A DNA stretch of 64,000 nt, taken from Limnohabitans sp. Rim8. GTDB lineage: Bacteria > Pseudomonadota > Gammaproteobacteria > Burkholderiales > Burkholderiaceae_C. Below the pieces are notes generated by a model. The model made no database searches. It had not been told where the DNA came from and worked only from the letters and a program-made list of their open reading frames with translations. Shown piece by piece: positions 39,307 through 49,018 of the stretch. The DNA lies in NCBI GenBank assembly GCA_945897465.1, contig CAMDFK010000004.1, forward strand, positions 1 through 64,000. Direction: 5' to 3'. Positions within the stretch are counted from its first letter, which is position 1. The number at the start of each line of letters is the position of its first letter. The position numbers and the translations under genes were made by a program.

Positions 39307-40086
39307 TCAGCCGTTGATGAACTTGGGCGCGCGTTTGTTCAAAAACGCGTCCATGCCTTCTTTTTGGTCAACGGTGGCAAACAGGCCGTGGAAAAGGCGG
39401 CGCTCGAACATCACGCCATCGCTCAGTCCGCTTTCAAAGGCTCGGTTCACGCTTTCCTTGGCGGCCATGGTGGCCAGTTGGCCGTAGCCGCAAATCATCA
39501 AGGCCGCGCCCAAGGTCTCTTCCATTAATTTGTCCAAAGGCACCACGCGGCTGACCAAACCACCGCGTTCAGCCTCGGCGGCGTCCATCATGCGGCCCGT
39601 CAGCACCAAGTCCATGGCTTTGGACTTGCCCATGGCACGCGGCAAGCGCTGCGTACCGCCAGCGCCAGGGATGATGCCGATCTTGATTTCGGGTTGGCCG
39701 AACTTGGCGTTGTCTGCGGCAATGATGAAGTCGCACATCATGGCCAGCTCGCAACCGCCACCCAGCGCAAAGCCGCTGACCGCCGCGATCACCGGCTTGC
39801 GGATGCTGCGGATGGTTTCCCAATTGCGTGTGATGAAGTCGTTTTTGTAGACCTCATGGAAGTTGAACTTGGCCATGGCCGAGATGTCGGCACCTGCGGC
39901 AAAAGCTTTTTCGCTGCCGATGATGACGACGCAGCCAATGGCCTCGTCAGCGTCAAAAGCCTTGAGCGCCAAGCCCAGCTCGTCCATCAAAGCGCCATTC
40001 AGGGCGTTCAGCGCCTTGGGGCGGTTCAGGGTGATGATGCCAACTTGGCCGGCTTCGGTGCGGACTTCGATGTTTTCGTAGCTCAA
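39307..40086 (-). CDS. Enoyl-CoA hydratase
   Basis: Crotonase-family enzyme of 259 residues that adds water to short 2-enoyl-CoA esters. Both catalytic glutamates typical of true hydratases are present, in [11 protein letters not shown] near residue 115 and [19 protein letters not shown] near 135, and the oxyanion segment is [11 protein letters not shown]. It is divergent from paaG and resembles PaaF, but could equally serve general beta-oxidation. The C-terminus ending RAPKFING is typical for the family. Confidence 0.9.
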   Translation of the reverse strand: MSYENIEVRTEAGQVGIITLNRPKALNALNGALMDELGLALKAFDADEAIGCVVIIGSEKAFAAGADISAMAKFNFHEVYKNDFITRNWETIRSIRKPVIAAVSGFALGGGCELAMMCDFIIAADNAKFGQPEIKIGIIPGAGGTQRLPRAMGKSKAMDLVLTGRMMDAAEAERGGLVSRVVPLDKLMEETLGAALMICGYGQLATMAAKESVNRAFESGLSDGVMFERRLFHGLFATVDQKEGMDAFLNKRAPKFING

Positions 40087-40212
40087 GGTTTTCTCCAGCA
40101 GTGGGTCAAATCAAATACAGACTATAACCACGCCGACTGAGCTTAAGCTGTCGCTCTGGCGCTGGGCATGGCTGGGGCCAACAAGGGTAAAACACTAGGG
40201 AAAAAATTCACC

Positions 40213-40228
40213 AACCGATCGGTCGGTT
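40213..40228. promoter_or_regulatory. TetR-type operator before paaG
   Basis: AACCGA (40213-40218) and TCGGTT (40223-40228) are perfect inverted arms around TCGG, 33 bases before the paaG start. The CCGAxCGGTCGG-like form fits operators of TetR-type regulators such as PaaR in this order; no tetR gene is in the window. Confidence 0.6.
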
Positions 40229-40260
40229 AATGGTACAGTGCTGCATTCAGGAGACCCAAA

Positions 40261-41061
40261 ATGACCGAATCGACCGCAACGGTGTTGTACGAAGCGCGTG
40301 GCGCCGTGGCACTGATCACCCTCAACCGCCCGCAAGCCCTCAACAGCTTCACCCGTGCGATGCACCACGACCTGTGGGCTGCGCTCGATCAGGCCGAGGC
40401 CAATCCCGCCATCCGCGCTGCCGTCATCACGGGCGCAGGGCGCGGCTTTTGTGCCGGGGCCGATCTGTCGGACTTTGATTTCACTCCCGGCCCCAACCAG
40501 GTCGCACGGGCCGACCCCGGCCCCATCATCGACCAAGCCTTTAACCCCAGCACGCGCCGTTTGCAGTCGCTGCGCATGCCGACCATTGCCGCCGTCAACG
40601 GCGTGGCGGCCGGTGCAGGTGCCTCCATGGTCATGGCCTGCGACATCGCGATTGCTGCGCCGGGCGCCAGCTTCATTCAGGCTTTCAGCAAGATTGGTTT
40701 GATTCCGGATGCCGGTGGCAGTTGGTTGCTGGTCGAACGCTTGGGCCTGGCCCGCGCCATGGCGCTGGCCATGACGGGCGACAAGCTGGCCGCCCAACAG
40801 GCCAAGGACTGGGGCATGATCTGGGACGTGGCCGAAGACCCGCTGGCCAGCGCTTTGGCCCTGGCCGAACGCCTGGCCAACATGCCCACCAAAGCCTTGG
40901 TCGCCACCCGCGCCTTGCTCCAATCGGCCACCACCCGAACCCTGTCCGAGCACCTGGATACTGAGCGCGACACCCAGTCGGTCCTGGGCCGCACCCACGA
41001 TTACTTCGAGGGCGTTCAAGCCTTCCTCGAAAAACGCAGCCCTCAATTCAAAGGCGAATGA
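40261..41061 (+). CDS. paaG: PaaG-type 1,2-epoxyphenylacetyl-CoA isomerase
   Basis: Crotonase-family isomerase that converts ring-1,2-epoxyphenylacetyl-CoA to the oxepin form. The 266-residue protein has GFCAGADLSDFD near residue 62, AAGAGASMVMACDIAIA near 118, and SKIGLIPDAGGSW near 142, where an Asp replaces the second Glu of hydratases, as in PaaG. CAGGAG before the ATG is a good ribosome site. A TetR-type palindrome lies just upstream. paaI and paaK follow, but no paaABCDE oxygenase genes are in the window. Confidence 0.88.
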   Translation: MTESTATVLYEARGAVALITLNRPQALNSFTRAMHHDLWAALDQAEANPAIRAAVITGAGRGFCAGADLSDFDFTPGPNQVARADPGPIIDQAFNPSTRRLQSLRMPTIAAVNGVAAGAGASMVMACDIAIAAPGASFIQAFSKIGLIPDAGGSWLLVERLGLARAMALAMTGDKLAAQQAKDWGMIWDVAEDPLASALALAERLANMPTKALVATRALLQSATTRTLSEHLDTERDTQSVLGRTHDYFEGVQAFLEKRSPQFKGE

Positions 41062-41498
41062 TGAGTACAGCAGATCCCAAAGCGATCGCTCGCTTGGTTG
41101 GCGAGACCATGTTCGCTGTCGATGTGGCGTCCAAAGACACCATGGGCATGGAACTGCTGGCCTGCGAGCCCGGTCGCGCCCTGATGCGCATGACCGTTAA
41201 AGCGCTGCACCTGAACGGCCACCAGATTTGCCACGGCGGCTTCATCTTCACGCTCGCCGATTCGACCTTTGCTTTTGCCTGCAACAGCTACAACAAAAAT
41301 GCGGTGGCTGCGGGTTGCAGCATCGAGTTCTTGAAGCCCGGCAAGCTCGGTGATGTGTTGACCTGCGAAGGCCTTGAGCAGACCCTGAGCGGGCGCCATG
41401 GCATCTACGACATGAAAGTCACCAACCAAAACGGTGAAGTGATCGCCATGTTCCGCGGCAAGAGTGCACAAATTGCGGGCGCCGTGGTGACGGAATAA
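41058..41498 (+). CDS. paaI: Hydroxyphenylacetyl-CoA thioesterase PaaI
   Basis: Hotdog-fold thioesterase that frees CoA from dead-end phenylacetyl-CoA derivatives. The 146-residue chain has NGHQICHGGFIFTLADSTFAFACNSYNK near residues 53-80, with the catalytic Asp of the PaaI family, then AAGCSIEFLKPGKLGDVL. It overlaps the paaG stop (ATGATG); either ATG could start it. Its place between paaG and paaK matches other Burkholderiales phenylacetate clusters. Confidence 0.92.
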   Translation: MMSTADPKAIARLVGETMFAVDVASKDTMGMELLACEPGRALMRMTVKALHLNGHQICHGGFIFTLADSTFAFACNSYNKNAVAAGCSIEFLKPGKLGDVLTCEGLEQTLSGRHGIYDMKVTNQNGEVIAMFRGKSAQIAGAVVTE

Positions 41499-41558
41499 AT
41501 CAATGAATGGGGGGACAGGTTTTCAGCCCTGTCCCAAGCTGATCAAGTGGAGTTTTGA

Positions 41559-42863
41559 ATGAGCCTAAAAGCCTTCCCCCTGGAGCCGATTGAAAAGGCC
41601 AGCATCGACGAAATGCGCAGCCTGCAGCTCAAGCGCCTGCAGCAAACCCTGCAGTACGCCTACGCCAACTCGCCTGTGTACCGTGCCAAGTTCGATGCGG
41701 CAGGTGTGCACCCCGACGATTGCAAGACCTTGGCCGATATGGCCAAGTTCCCGTTCACCACCAAGTCGGACCTGCGCGACAGCTACCCCTTTGGCATGTT
41801 CGCCGTGCCCCGCGAAAACTGCGCCCGCATCCACGCCTCCAGCGGCACCACCGGCAAACCCACGGTGGTGGGCTACACCCTCAAAGACATCGATACCTGG
41901 TCCACCGTGGTGGCCCGCAGCATCCGCGCAGGCGGCGCCAAGCCGGGTGACATGGTGCACATCAGCTACGGCTATGGCCTCTTCACCGGCGGCATGGGTG
42001 CGCACTACGGCGCCGAAAAACTGGGCCTCACGGTGGTGCCTTTTGGGGGTGGTCAGACCGAGCGCCAGGTGCAACTGATTCAGGATTTCAAGTCCAACAT
42101 CATCATGGTCACGCCCAGCTACATGCTGGCCATTGCCGATGAGTTTGAGCGCCAAGGCATAGACCCCAAAACCAGTTCGCTGCGCATTGGCATCTTCGGG
42201 GCTGAACCCTGGACCAACGACATGCGCTCGGCCATCGAAAAACGCATGAACATTGACGCTGTCGATATTTACGGTTTGTCTGAAGTGATGGGCCCCGGCG
42301 TGGCCAGCGAGTGCATCGAAACCAAAGACGGCCCGACCATCTGGGAAGACCACTTCTACCCCGAGATCATCCACCCCGAAACCGGTGAGCCTGTGGCCGA
42401 TGGCGAGATGGGCGAGCTGGTCTTCACCAGCCTCACCAAAGAAGCGCTGCCCATCATCCGCTACCGCACACGCGACCTCACGCGCTTGTTGCCGGGCACA
42501 GCACGCCCGAGCATGCGCCGCATGGAAAAGGTCACGGGCCGCAGCGACGACATGATGATCATCCGCGGTGTGAACGTCTTCCCCAGCCAGATCGAAGAGC
42601 TGATCCTCAAACGCGCCGAGCTGGCCCCGCACTACCAGTGTGTGCTGACCCGCGAAGGCCCGATGGACGACCTCAAAGTGCTGATCGAGACCAAGCCCGG
42701 CGTTTCCCCCGAGAGCCTCGAAGCCCGTGCTGCAGCCAAGCAGCTGCAGCACGAGATCAAGGTCTACATCGGATCGAGTGTGGCCATCGAGCTCAAGCCC
42801 GAAGGCGGCGTCGAGCGCAGCCAGGGCAAGGCCAAACGCGTGGTGGATTTGCGCGGCAAGTGA
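41559..42863 (+). CDS. paaK: Phenylacetate-CoA ligase
   Basis: AMP-forming ligase that activates phenylacetate to its CoA ester. The 434-residue length and phrases are typical of PaaK: IHASSGTTGKPTVVGYT (P-loop-like, near residue 91), GIFGAEPWTNDMR near 210, YGLSEVMGPGVA near 236, YRTRDLTRLLPGTARPSMRRMEKVTGRSDDM near 306, and the C-terminal Lys in RSQGKAKRVVDLR. It is last of the plus-strand paaG-paaI-paaK run, 60 bases after paaI. It converges with the M61 peptidase gene, with one base between the stops. Confidence 0.93.
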   Translation: MSLKAFPLEPIEKASIDEMRSLQLKRLQQTLQYAYANSPVYRAKFDAAGVHPDDCKTLADMAKFPFTTKSDLRDSYPFGMFAVPRENCARIHASSGTTGKPTVVGYTLKDIDTWSTVVARSIRAGGAKPGDMVHISYGYGLFTGGMGAHYGAEKLGLTVVPFGGGQTERQVQLIQDFKSNIIMVTPSYMLAIADEFERQGIDPKTSSLRIGIFGAEPWTNDMRSAIEKRMNIDAVDIYGLSEVMGPGVASECIETKDGPTIWEDHFYPEIIHPETGEPVADGEMGELVFTSLTKEALPIIRYRTRDLTRLLPGTARPSMRRMEKVTGRSDDMMIIRGVNVFPSQIEELILKRAELAPHYQCVLTREGPMDDLKVLIETKPGVSPESLEARAAAKQLQHEIKVYIGSSVAIELKPEGGVERSQGKAKRVVDLRGK

Positions 42864-42864
42864 A

Positions 42865-44649
42865 TCAGACAGCCGGCCACTGATTGGCCGTGCGGTCCTT
42901 GGGCACGCGCAGCAGCCAGTGGCTGGCTTGCGCCGGCACCGTGAGTGGCAAGCGCAGCAGGCGTTTGTCGCGCGAGACGAGCGCCGTCAATTGGCGCTCT
43001 TTGCCTAGCAGAGCGGGCAATTCGTCGAGCTTGCTCAGACGCCAGCTGCCGCCTTGCCCTTTGGGCCCCACATCCAAACCCAGCCATTCGTCGCCAGCGG
43101 CCAGGCCCGCTGCCTCGGCGGCGCTGCCACGCAGCACCACTTTGACCTGCACACTGCCTGCGGCTTCGCTTGCACGCAGGCCCAGGCGCTGCGCCATGCC
43201 CGAGGTCTCAGCCTGCACCTGGATGCCATGCGCTGTGAGCAGCTCGCGCAGCGGCAGCTCTTGTGTGCTGTGCGCCCAGTGCTCAATCTCGCCCGCCCAG
43301 CTGCGGCCGGTCACGACCCGCAGCTCGTCCAGCAGATCCTGCTCGCACATGGGGCCGGCCTTGCAGCGCTTCCACAGACCGCGCATCACGGTGTCGAGCG
43401 TGTGGCGTTCGGTTTTGAATTCGCGGCGCAGCGTCAGGTCCAGGCACAGCGCCACCAGCGAGCCTTTGGTGTAGTAGCTCACCGTGGCGTTGGCGGTGTT
43501 TTCGTCCTGGCGGTAGTACTTGACCCAGGCGTCCAAGCTGGCCTGTGCCACGCTTTGCACATGGCGCCCGGGTGTTTGCTGCACCTGTGCGATGGTTTTG
43601 CCCAGCAGTTCGATGTAAGTGGCGTCGTCGATCAGCCCTGCACGGCGCAGCAAGATGTCGTCGTAATAGCTGGTGAAGCCTTCAAAGAACCACAGCAGCT
43701 GCGTGTAGTTTTCCTGGCTGTAGTCGTAGCGGGCAAAGGCATCGGGGCGCAGCTGCTTGACGTTCCAGGTGTGAAAGTATTCGTGGCTGATCAGGCCCAA
43801 CAGCGTGGTGTAGCCCTCTGGTTTGCTGTGGCTGGCAGACAGGCCGTTGTGGCGCGGCAAATCATCGCGCTTGCAGATCAGGGCGGTGCTGTTTCTGTGT
43901 TCCAGCCCGCCATAGCCGTCGTGCACCGCGTTGAGCATGAACAGGTAGTTTTGGTGCGGCGCTTTTTTACCCGCAGCCTTGCCCGATCCGTGCCAAAAGT
44001 GGATGGCCGCCTCGCAGATTTTTTGTGTGTCGGCCAGCAGGCGGTCACCGTCAAAGGAGGGCAGGGCACCGGCCACCACAAAGCGGTGCGGTACGCCGCA
44101 GGCGTTGAAACTGCCGCTCCAAAACGCGCCCAGCTCCACGGGGCTGTCCACCAGTTCGTCGTAGTGGGCGGCTTGGTACAGGCCAAAGCCTTTTTTGTCG
44201 GTTTTGATGGGCGTGAGGCCTGTGGCGGCCTGCCAAGCAGGCTGGTTTTTGACGGGGGTCAGCTGCAACTGGTGCGGCGCATGTTCTTGACCATGCACCC
44301 GCAGGCACAGGCTGGTGCCATTGAAGAAACCGCGTTGGCTGTCCAGCCAGGCGGTGCGCACCGAATTGTCAAAGGCATAGACCTCGTAACTCAGCACCAG
44401 GGGCTGATCACTCTTGCAGGCGATGGTCCAGCTGCATTTGTCTTGCTGCTGGGTGGGCAGGCTGCGTCGGCCTTGTTTGGCGCTCAGGTTTTGCAGGTTT
44501 TTGGAAAACTCGCGCACCAAATAACTGCCCGGAATCCACACCGGCAGCGACACGGTTTGCTGCGCTGCTGGTTGAGGAACCGTCAGCGTGATCTTGAATA
44601 AATGCGCATGCAGGTCGGCGGCTTCAACGGTGTAGTGGATGGCGGTCAT
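42865..44649 (-). CDS. M61 glycyl aminopeptidase family protease
   Basis: Zinc metallopeptidase of 594 residues. An N-terminal beta-rich domain (about 1-170) leads to the thermolysin-like domain with the GGLEHRNS phrase near residue 246 and the zinc motif HEYFHTW near 285, with a downstream acidic ligand in WFFEGFTSYYDD. A PDZ domain closes the chain (about 480-560). This fits family M61 (glycyl aminopeptidase type). No signal peptide is evident. The physiological substrate is unknown. DUF3429 and dsbC lie upstream on the same strand. Confidence 0.9.
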   Translation of the reverse strand: MTAIHYTVEAADLHAHLFKITLTVPQPAAQQTVSLPVWIPGSYLVREFSKNLQNLSAKQGRRSLPTQQQDKCSWTIACKSDQPLVLSYEVYAFDNSVRTAWLDSQRGFFNGTSLCLRVHGQEHAPHQLQLTPVKNQPAWQAATGLTPIKTDKKGFGLYQAAHYDELVDSPVELGAFWSGSFNACGVPHRFVVAGALPSFDGDRLLADTQKICEAAIHFWHGSGKAAGKKAPHQNYLFMLNAVHDGYGGLEHRNSTALICKRDDLPRHNGLSASHSKPEGYTTLLGLISHEYFHTWNVKQLRPDAFARYDYSQENYTQLLWFFEGFTSYYDDILLRRAGLIDDATYIELLGKTIAQVQQTPGRHVQSVAQASLDAWVKYYRQDENTANATVSYYTKGSLVALCLDLTLRREFKTERHTLDTVMRGLWKRCKAGPMCEQDLLDELRVVTGRSWAGEIEHWAHSTQELPLRELLTAHGIQVQAETSGMAQRLGLRASEAAGSVQVKVVLRGSAAEAAGLAAGDEWLGLDVGPKGQGGSWRLSKLDELPALLGKERQLTALVSRDKRLLRLPLTVPAQASHWLLRVPKDRTANQWPAV

Positions 44650-44663
44650 GTGTGTGTTGTGAC

Positions 44664-45131
44664 TCAGGTTGCACCAGCCGCCAAAAAGCAGCTCAGGCTG
44701 GCCACGGTGGTCAGTTGCAGGCGCATCGGCAGCCAGGGGGCCAGGCCCGCAGCGGGCCAGGTGCGGCGGTCCATCACGTAGCAGCCGATCAGCACAAAGC
44801 CCAGCAGGGGCAAACCTGCGAAGGCGGGCATCATCACACCCACCCAGGCCAGCAAAGAGGGCACCACGCCCCAGGTGAAATGGATGCGCGGTGCATTCGG
44901 GCTGATCAAGGCATTGCGAAAACCCACACCCCAGTGGATGCCACCCAAAAATGACACGATGACTGCGCCATAGCCTTGCATGGACAGGGCCACATAGGGG
45001 TGCAGATCAGAGCCGACCAGCCACAGGCACAGGGCCAAAAACACAAAGGGAATCAGCCCGGCGTAGCCCAAGCGGCGGATCAAGCGCCAGGTCGGGTCTT
45101 CGCTCGGTGACGTGGCGTGTGGGGTGGTCAT
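44664..45131 (-). CDS. DUF3429 membrane protein
   Basis: Inner-membrane protein of 155 residues with four to five hydrophobic segments. The phrase YGAVIVSFLGGIHWGVGF near residue 54 is characteristic of the DUF3429 family, whose role is unknown. It overlaps the dsbC stop by four bases (ATGA), so the two are translationally coupled; a link to periplasmic disulfide work is only suggested by position. Confidence 0.85.
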   Translation of the reverse strand: MTTPHATSPSEDPTWRLIRRLGYAGLIPFVFLALCLWLVGSDLHPYVALSMQGYGAVIVSFLGGIHWGVGFRNALISPNAPRIHFTWGVVPSLLAWVGVMMPAFAGLPLLGFVLIGCYVMDRRTWPAAGLAPWLPMRLQLTTVASLSCFLAAGAT

Positions 45132-45844
45132 TTGATGTCAGCAAGGATCTTTTCAACCTGGGCCATGGGCACGGCACCGGGCACGCGGCTGCCGTCTGCA
45201 AACAAGAGCAAAGGTGTGCCGGTGATGCGGTTTTTCTGGCCAAAGGCCACGATGGAGTCCACCGCCGAGGCATCGCAGTTGGCGGTGGGCGGGGTGGTGC
45301 CGTTGATCATCCAGTCGTTCCAGACCTTGGCCTTGTCTTTGGCGCACCAGATGTTCTTGGATTTGGTCTTGGAGTCTTCGCCCAGGATAGGGTAGAGGAA
45401 GTGGTAGATGGTCACGTCATCGAGCTTTTGCAGGTCTTTTTCAAAGCGTTTGCAAAAGCCGCAGTTGGGGTCGGCGAACACGGCCAGCTTGCGTTTGCCG
45501 TCGCCGCGCACCTGGGTGAAGGCGGTTTTCAGGGGCAACTGGTCAAAGGGGATGGCCGAGAGTTTGTCCATGCGCTCTTCGGTCAGGTTGCGCTTTTGTT
45601 TCACGTCGATCAGTGCGCCCTGGATCAGGAAGTTGCCCGTGGCATCGCTGTACATCACCTCGTTGCCCATGCGGATCTCGAACAACCCGTTCATCGGGGT
45701 CTTGCTCACCTCATCGATCTTGGGCAGGTTGGGCAGGCGCTCGGTCAGGTTTTTGCGGATGGCCGCTTCCTGGGCCATCACACTGCCCAGAGACAAAGCG
45801 GTGGTGGCCACGATCAGGGCCAGTTTGGAGAGAAGGAACTTCAT
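45128..45844 (-). CDS. dsbC: Thiol:disulfide interchange protein DsbC
   Basis: Periplasmic disulfide isomerase. A signal peptide (residues about 1-23, ending SVMAQ) precedes a dimerisation domain and a thioredoxin-fold domain with the active site DPNCGFCKRFEKD near residue 114. The C-terminal cis-Pro loop reads RITGTPLLLFADGSRVPG. The 238-residue length fits the family. The ATG at 45844 with MKFLLSKLALIV gives a proper signal peptide; an upstream in-frame start would add charged residues. Confidence 0.93.
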   Translation of the reverse strand: MKFLLSKLALIVATTALSLGSVMAQEAAIRKNLTERLPNLPKIDEVSKTPMNGLFEIRMGNEVMYSDATGNFLIQGALIDVKQKRNLTEERMDKLSAIPFDQLPLKTAFTQVRGDGKRKLAVFADPNCGFCKRFEKDLQKLDDVTIYHFLYPILGEDSKTKSKNIWCAKDKAKVWNDWMINGTTPPTANCDASAVDSIVAFGQKNRITGTPLLLFADGSRVPGAVPMAQVEKILADIK

Positions 45845-45879
45845 GGATCGGGCTTTCGAGGTCAAAAAATAAGGACGGA

Positions 45880-47061
45880 TCAGTGGGTAGCCTTGGCTGA
45901 AGCGGCCGGGGCACTTTGGCCCATGGCGCGTTGCGTCATCCAGCGTTTGAGCGGGCCGCTGCGGTCAAAGCCGCGCATGCCCCAGTTGCGCAGGTTTTGC
46001 CACACCGGTCCGGGTTGGGCAAACAAACGCTGCAGGCCATCGGTCACCAAGCCCATGGCCTGCACATCGGCTTGGCGTGCGCGTTCGTAGCGGCGCAGCA
46101 GTTTGGGGTCATAGAGGGGCCGCCAAAATTCTTTCGCACGGATCACCTGCACCAGCTCGGCCGCATCGCCCAGGCCCACGTTCAGGCCCTGACCGGCCAG
46201 CGGATGCAGGGTATGGGCCGCGTCGCCGGCCAGGGCAAAGGCCTGCTTGCTTTGGCCCGGCATGGGGCCGATCCAGCGCTCAGCCCGGGCCAGTTGTAGC
46301 GGCCACACCGCACGCTCGGCCGACAGCTGCATGCCGCCCAAAGCGTGACCACAGGCCCCGGCCAGCGCTGCAGCAAAGTCTTCGGCGCTCAGGCCCATGA
46401 GCTCTTGCGCCCGCAACGGGTGCACCGACCACACCAGCGCCACCTCGCGCCCGCCTTCGCCCCCCAGGGGCAGCAGCGCCAACACTTCGGCTTGGGCTTG
46501 CAACAGGCCGGGCGCATGGCTCCAGCCAAACCATTGCCGGGCGATGCACTCGTGGGTCCGCTCGCACTGCAGGCGGGTGGCCAGAGCGTGTTGTTCGTAA
46601 TGCGTGATGTCAAAGCCTACGCCGAGCTCAGCCCGCGTCTGGCTGGCGCGGCCTTCACACACCACCGTGAGCGGCGCGGACACGGGGGCCTGCACCACTT
46701 GAATCTGGGGCTGAAACTGCACGGCCTGGGCCAGGCGATCTTGCAACACCGGCACGTCCACCATCCAGTTGAGTTCGCCCACACCGTGGTCACCCGCGCC
46801 AAAGTGGAGCTGGCCGCCATCGTCGCCCCACACCTGCATCTGGCGCACCGGCGTGACGGCAGGCGCCTCGGGCCAGCAGCGCAGGTCTTGCAACAAGGCT
46901 TTGGCCGCGCCGTTGAGTGAATAAGCACGCACGTCAGGGGTGGCCGTGGGGGGAGGGACGTCGACCAAGGCCACGTTCAGCCGCTCACGGGCCAGCAGCA
47001 AAGCCAGCGTGCGGCCCACGATGCCAGCGCCACGGATGCAAATGTCAGGGGGAAGAGCCAT
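45880..47061 (-). CDS. UbiH/UbiF-family FAD-dependent hydroxylase
   Basis: Flavin monooxygenase probably hydroxylating the ubiquinone ring. The 393-residue protein has the N-terminal Rossmann motif [18 protein letters not shown] (residues 9-26), and the second FAD motif [29 protein letters not shown] near 280. The middle part is divergent, so UbiH, UbiF and UbiM cannot be told apart with certainty. A short Ala-rich tail ends the protein. dsbC follows on the same strand after 35 bases. Confidence 0.87.
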   Translation of the reverse strand: MALPPDICIRGAGIVGRTLALLLARERLNVALVDVPPPTATPDVRAYSLNGAAKALLQDLRCWPEAPAVTPVRQMQVWGDDGGQLHFGAGDHGVGELNWMVDVPVLQDRLAQAVQFQPQIQVVQAPVSAPLTVVCEGRASQTRAELGVGFDITHYEQHALATRLQCERTHECIARQWFGWSHAPGLLQAQAEVLALLPLGGEGGREVALVWSVHPLRAQELMGLSAEDFAAALAGACGHALGGMQLSAERAVWPLQLARAERWIGPMPGQSKQAFALAGDAAHTLHPLAGQGLNVGLGDAAELVQVIRAKEFWRPLYDPKLLRRYERARQADVQAMGLVTDGLQRLFAQPGPVWQNLRNWGMRGFDRSGPLKRWMTQRAMGQSAPAASAKATH

Positions 47062-47195
47062 GCATGCATTGTAAGGAGGCGGCCCATGGCGCTGGGCTGC
47101 CGGGGACTTTGGGGCCGGGCCGGTGGCCCCGGGCTGAGCCGTTAAAATCGCAGGCTGATTTCCGAATCTACCCCCCGAATCACCGAAAGCCTTCC

Positions 47196-48287
47196 ATGAG
47201 CCTCAAATGCGGCATCGTGGGTTTGCCCAATGTGGGCAAATCCACCCTTTTCAACGCCCTGACCAAAGCTGGCATTGCCGCTGAAAACTACCCTTTTTGC
47301 ACCATCGAGCCCAATACGGGTGTTGTCGAGGTGCCCGACCCACGCCTGCAGCAGTTGGCCGAGATTGTCGAACCCGAGCGCATCGTGCCGGCCATTGTGG
47401 AGTTTGTGGACATTGCCGGCTTGGTGGCTGGGGCCAGCACAGGGGAAGGCCTGGGCAACAAGTTTTTGGCCCACATCCGCGAGACCGACGCCATCGTCAA
47501 CGTGGTGCGCTGCTTTGAAGACGAGAACGTGATTCACGTGGCCAACAAGGTGGACCCGATCGCCGACATCGAAGTCATCCAGACCGAGCTGTGCCTGGCC
47601 GACTTGGCGGCGGTTGAAAAAGCCATCCACCGCGTGAGCAAAATCGCCCGCTCCGGTGACAAGGATGCGGTCAAGCAAATGGCGATCTTGGAAAAGTGCC
47701 AGGCCGCCTTGAACGACACCCAGCCGGTGCGCACCATCGACTTCAGCAAAGAAGAGCGCGTCGAACTCAAGCAGTTCTTCTTCATCACCGCCAAGCCCGC
47801 CATGTTCGTGGCCAACGTGTCGGAAGACGGCTTCGAGAACAACCCCTTCCTTGACCGCCTGAAGGCCTTTGCCGCCAAGCAAAACGCGCCCGTGGTGGCC
47901 ATTTGCGCCAAGATCGAAGCCGAGTTGTCCGAGATGGACGACGCGGACCGCCTGGAGTTTTTGAAGGAAATCGGTCAGGACGAACCGGGTCTGAACCGCC
48001 TGATCCGCTCGGCCTACAGCTTGCTGGGCTTGCAAACCTATTTCACAGCGGGTGTGAAAGAGGTGCGGGCTTGGACTATCCGTGTCGGCGACACCGGACC
48101 ACAAGCGGCGGGCGTGATCCACACCGACTTCGAAAAAGGCTACATCCGTGCCCAAACCATCGCGTTTGACGACTTCATCGCCTTCAAGGGAGAGCAAGGC
48201 GCCAAAGACGCGGGCAAGATGCGCGCCGAAGGCAAGGACTACGTCGTCAAGGATGGCGACGTGATGAACTTCTTGTTCAGCTCCTGA
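47196..48287 (+). CDS. ychF: Redox-regulated ATPase YchF
   Basis: Obg-family P-loop protein that prefers ATP and associates with ribosomes. The N-terminus [23 protein letters not shown] carries the G1 motif; the G3 motif is [20 protein letters not shown] near residue 70, and the C-terminal TGS-like domain includes [39 protein letters not shown]. The 363-residue length is exactly as expected. The frame stays open upstream, but this ATG is universal for the family. Confidence 0.97.
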   Translation: MSLKCGIVGLPNVGKSTLFNALTKAGIAAENYPFCTIEPNTGVVEVPDPRLQQLAEIVEPERIVPAIVEFVDIAGLVAGASTGEGLGNKFLAHIRETDAIVNVVRCFEDENVIHVANKVDPIADIEVIQTELCLADLAAVEKAIHRVSKIARSGDKDAVKQMAILEKCQAALNDTQPVRTIDFSKEERVELKQFFFITAKPAMFVANVSEDGFENNPFLDRLKAFAAKQNAPVVAICAKIEAELSEMDDADRLEFLKEIGQDEPGLNRLIRSAYSLLGLQTYFTAGVKEVRAWTIRVGDTGPQAAGVIHTDFEKGYIRAQTIAFDDFIAFKGEQGAKDAGKMRAEGKDYVVKDGDVMNFLFSS

Positions 48288-48448
48288 AGCCACTCCTAGG
48301 CGGCAAGCCTGAAAGTGTTTTCACCGCCTTTGCCACAATTTGGGGGCCATCGTACCGGGTCACAATTCGTGCGCCCCAGCCAACGCCCACTCAGGTCCCC
48401 AAACGATCAAAACAGACCCGGCAAAATGCACTTAAGGGGTGAGCAGCC

Positions 48449-48922
48449 TCATTGGCTGGGAAAGAGCCAAATCAAGCCACCGGTCATGATCAGGTAGCGT
48501 AAAAACTTGCCAATGGCCATGTACAGCGTGCAAGGCCAAAGCGGCATCTTCAGCCAACCAGCCACCGCACACAGCGGATCGCCCACACCGGGCAACCAGC
48601 TGAGCAAACAGGCCTTGGGCCCCAGTTTTTCAAGCCAAGCCAGGGCGCGGATGTGGGTGCGGGAGTCGCGCCATTTGTCGACCACTTGGTGAGTGCCCCA
48701 GCCCATCCACCAGCTGACCATGCCGCCCAAAGTGTTGCCTGCGGTGGCCACCAAAATCGCGGGCCAGAACAGTTCAGGATTGAGCTTGACCAGGCCGAAC
48801 ACTGCGGGCTCCGAGCCCATGGGCAGAAGGGTGGCGGAGATGAAGGCGATCACAAACACGGTGCTCAGACCGTGTTGTGGCAAGGCCAGCCATTGCAGAA
48901 CGTCGTTGAACCATGCTTCCAT
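48449..48922 (-). CDS. YqaA-family DedA-like membrane protein
   Basis: Small inner-membrane protein of 157 residues with four or so hydrophobic segments. It has PMGSEPAVFGLVKLNP near residue 34, ATAGNTLGGMVSWWMGWGT near 59, and LLSWLPGVGDPLCAVAGWLKMPLW near 106, phrases of the YqaA branch of the SNARE-associated/DedA family. The function is undefined; DedA relatives act in lipid carrier recycling. The gene converges with ychF across 161 bases in which I see no gene. Confidence 0.85.
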   Translation of the reverse strand: MEAWFNDVLQWLALPQHGLSTVFVIAFISATLLPMGSEPAVFGLVKLNPELFWPAILVATAGNTLGGMVSWWMGWGTHQVVDKWRDSRTHIRALAWLEKLGPKACLLSWLPGVGDPLCAVAGWLKMPLWPCTLYMAIGKFLRYLIMTGGLIWLFPSQ

Positions 48923-49018
48923 TGCGCTCAGTGTACTGGGCCCAGAGCACGCCCAGGTCTGGGGTCAGCAGTGCCTTATGCGCCGGTGTCAAAATAGACC
49001 TGTCTCGCAGGAGTGCCC

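Noticed and set aside
43054-44601. 515-codon plus-strand frame opposite the M61 peptidase
   Set aside because: The minus strand carries the HEYFH zinc motif and other M61 segments; the plus frame has no domain.
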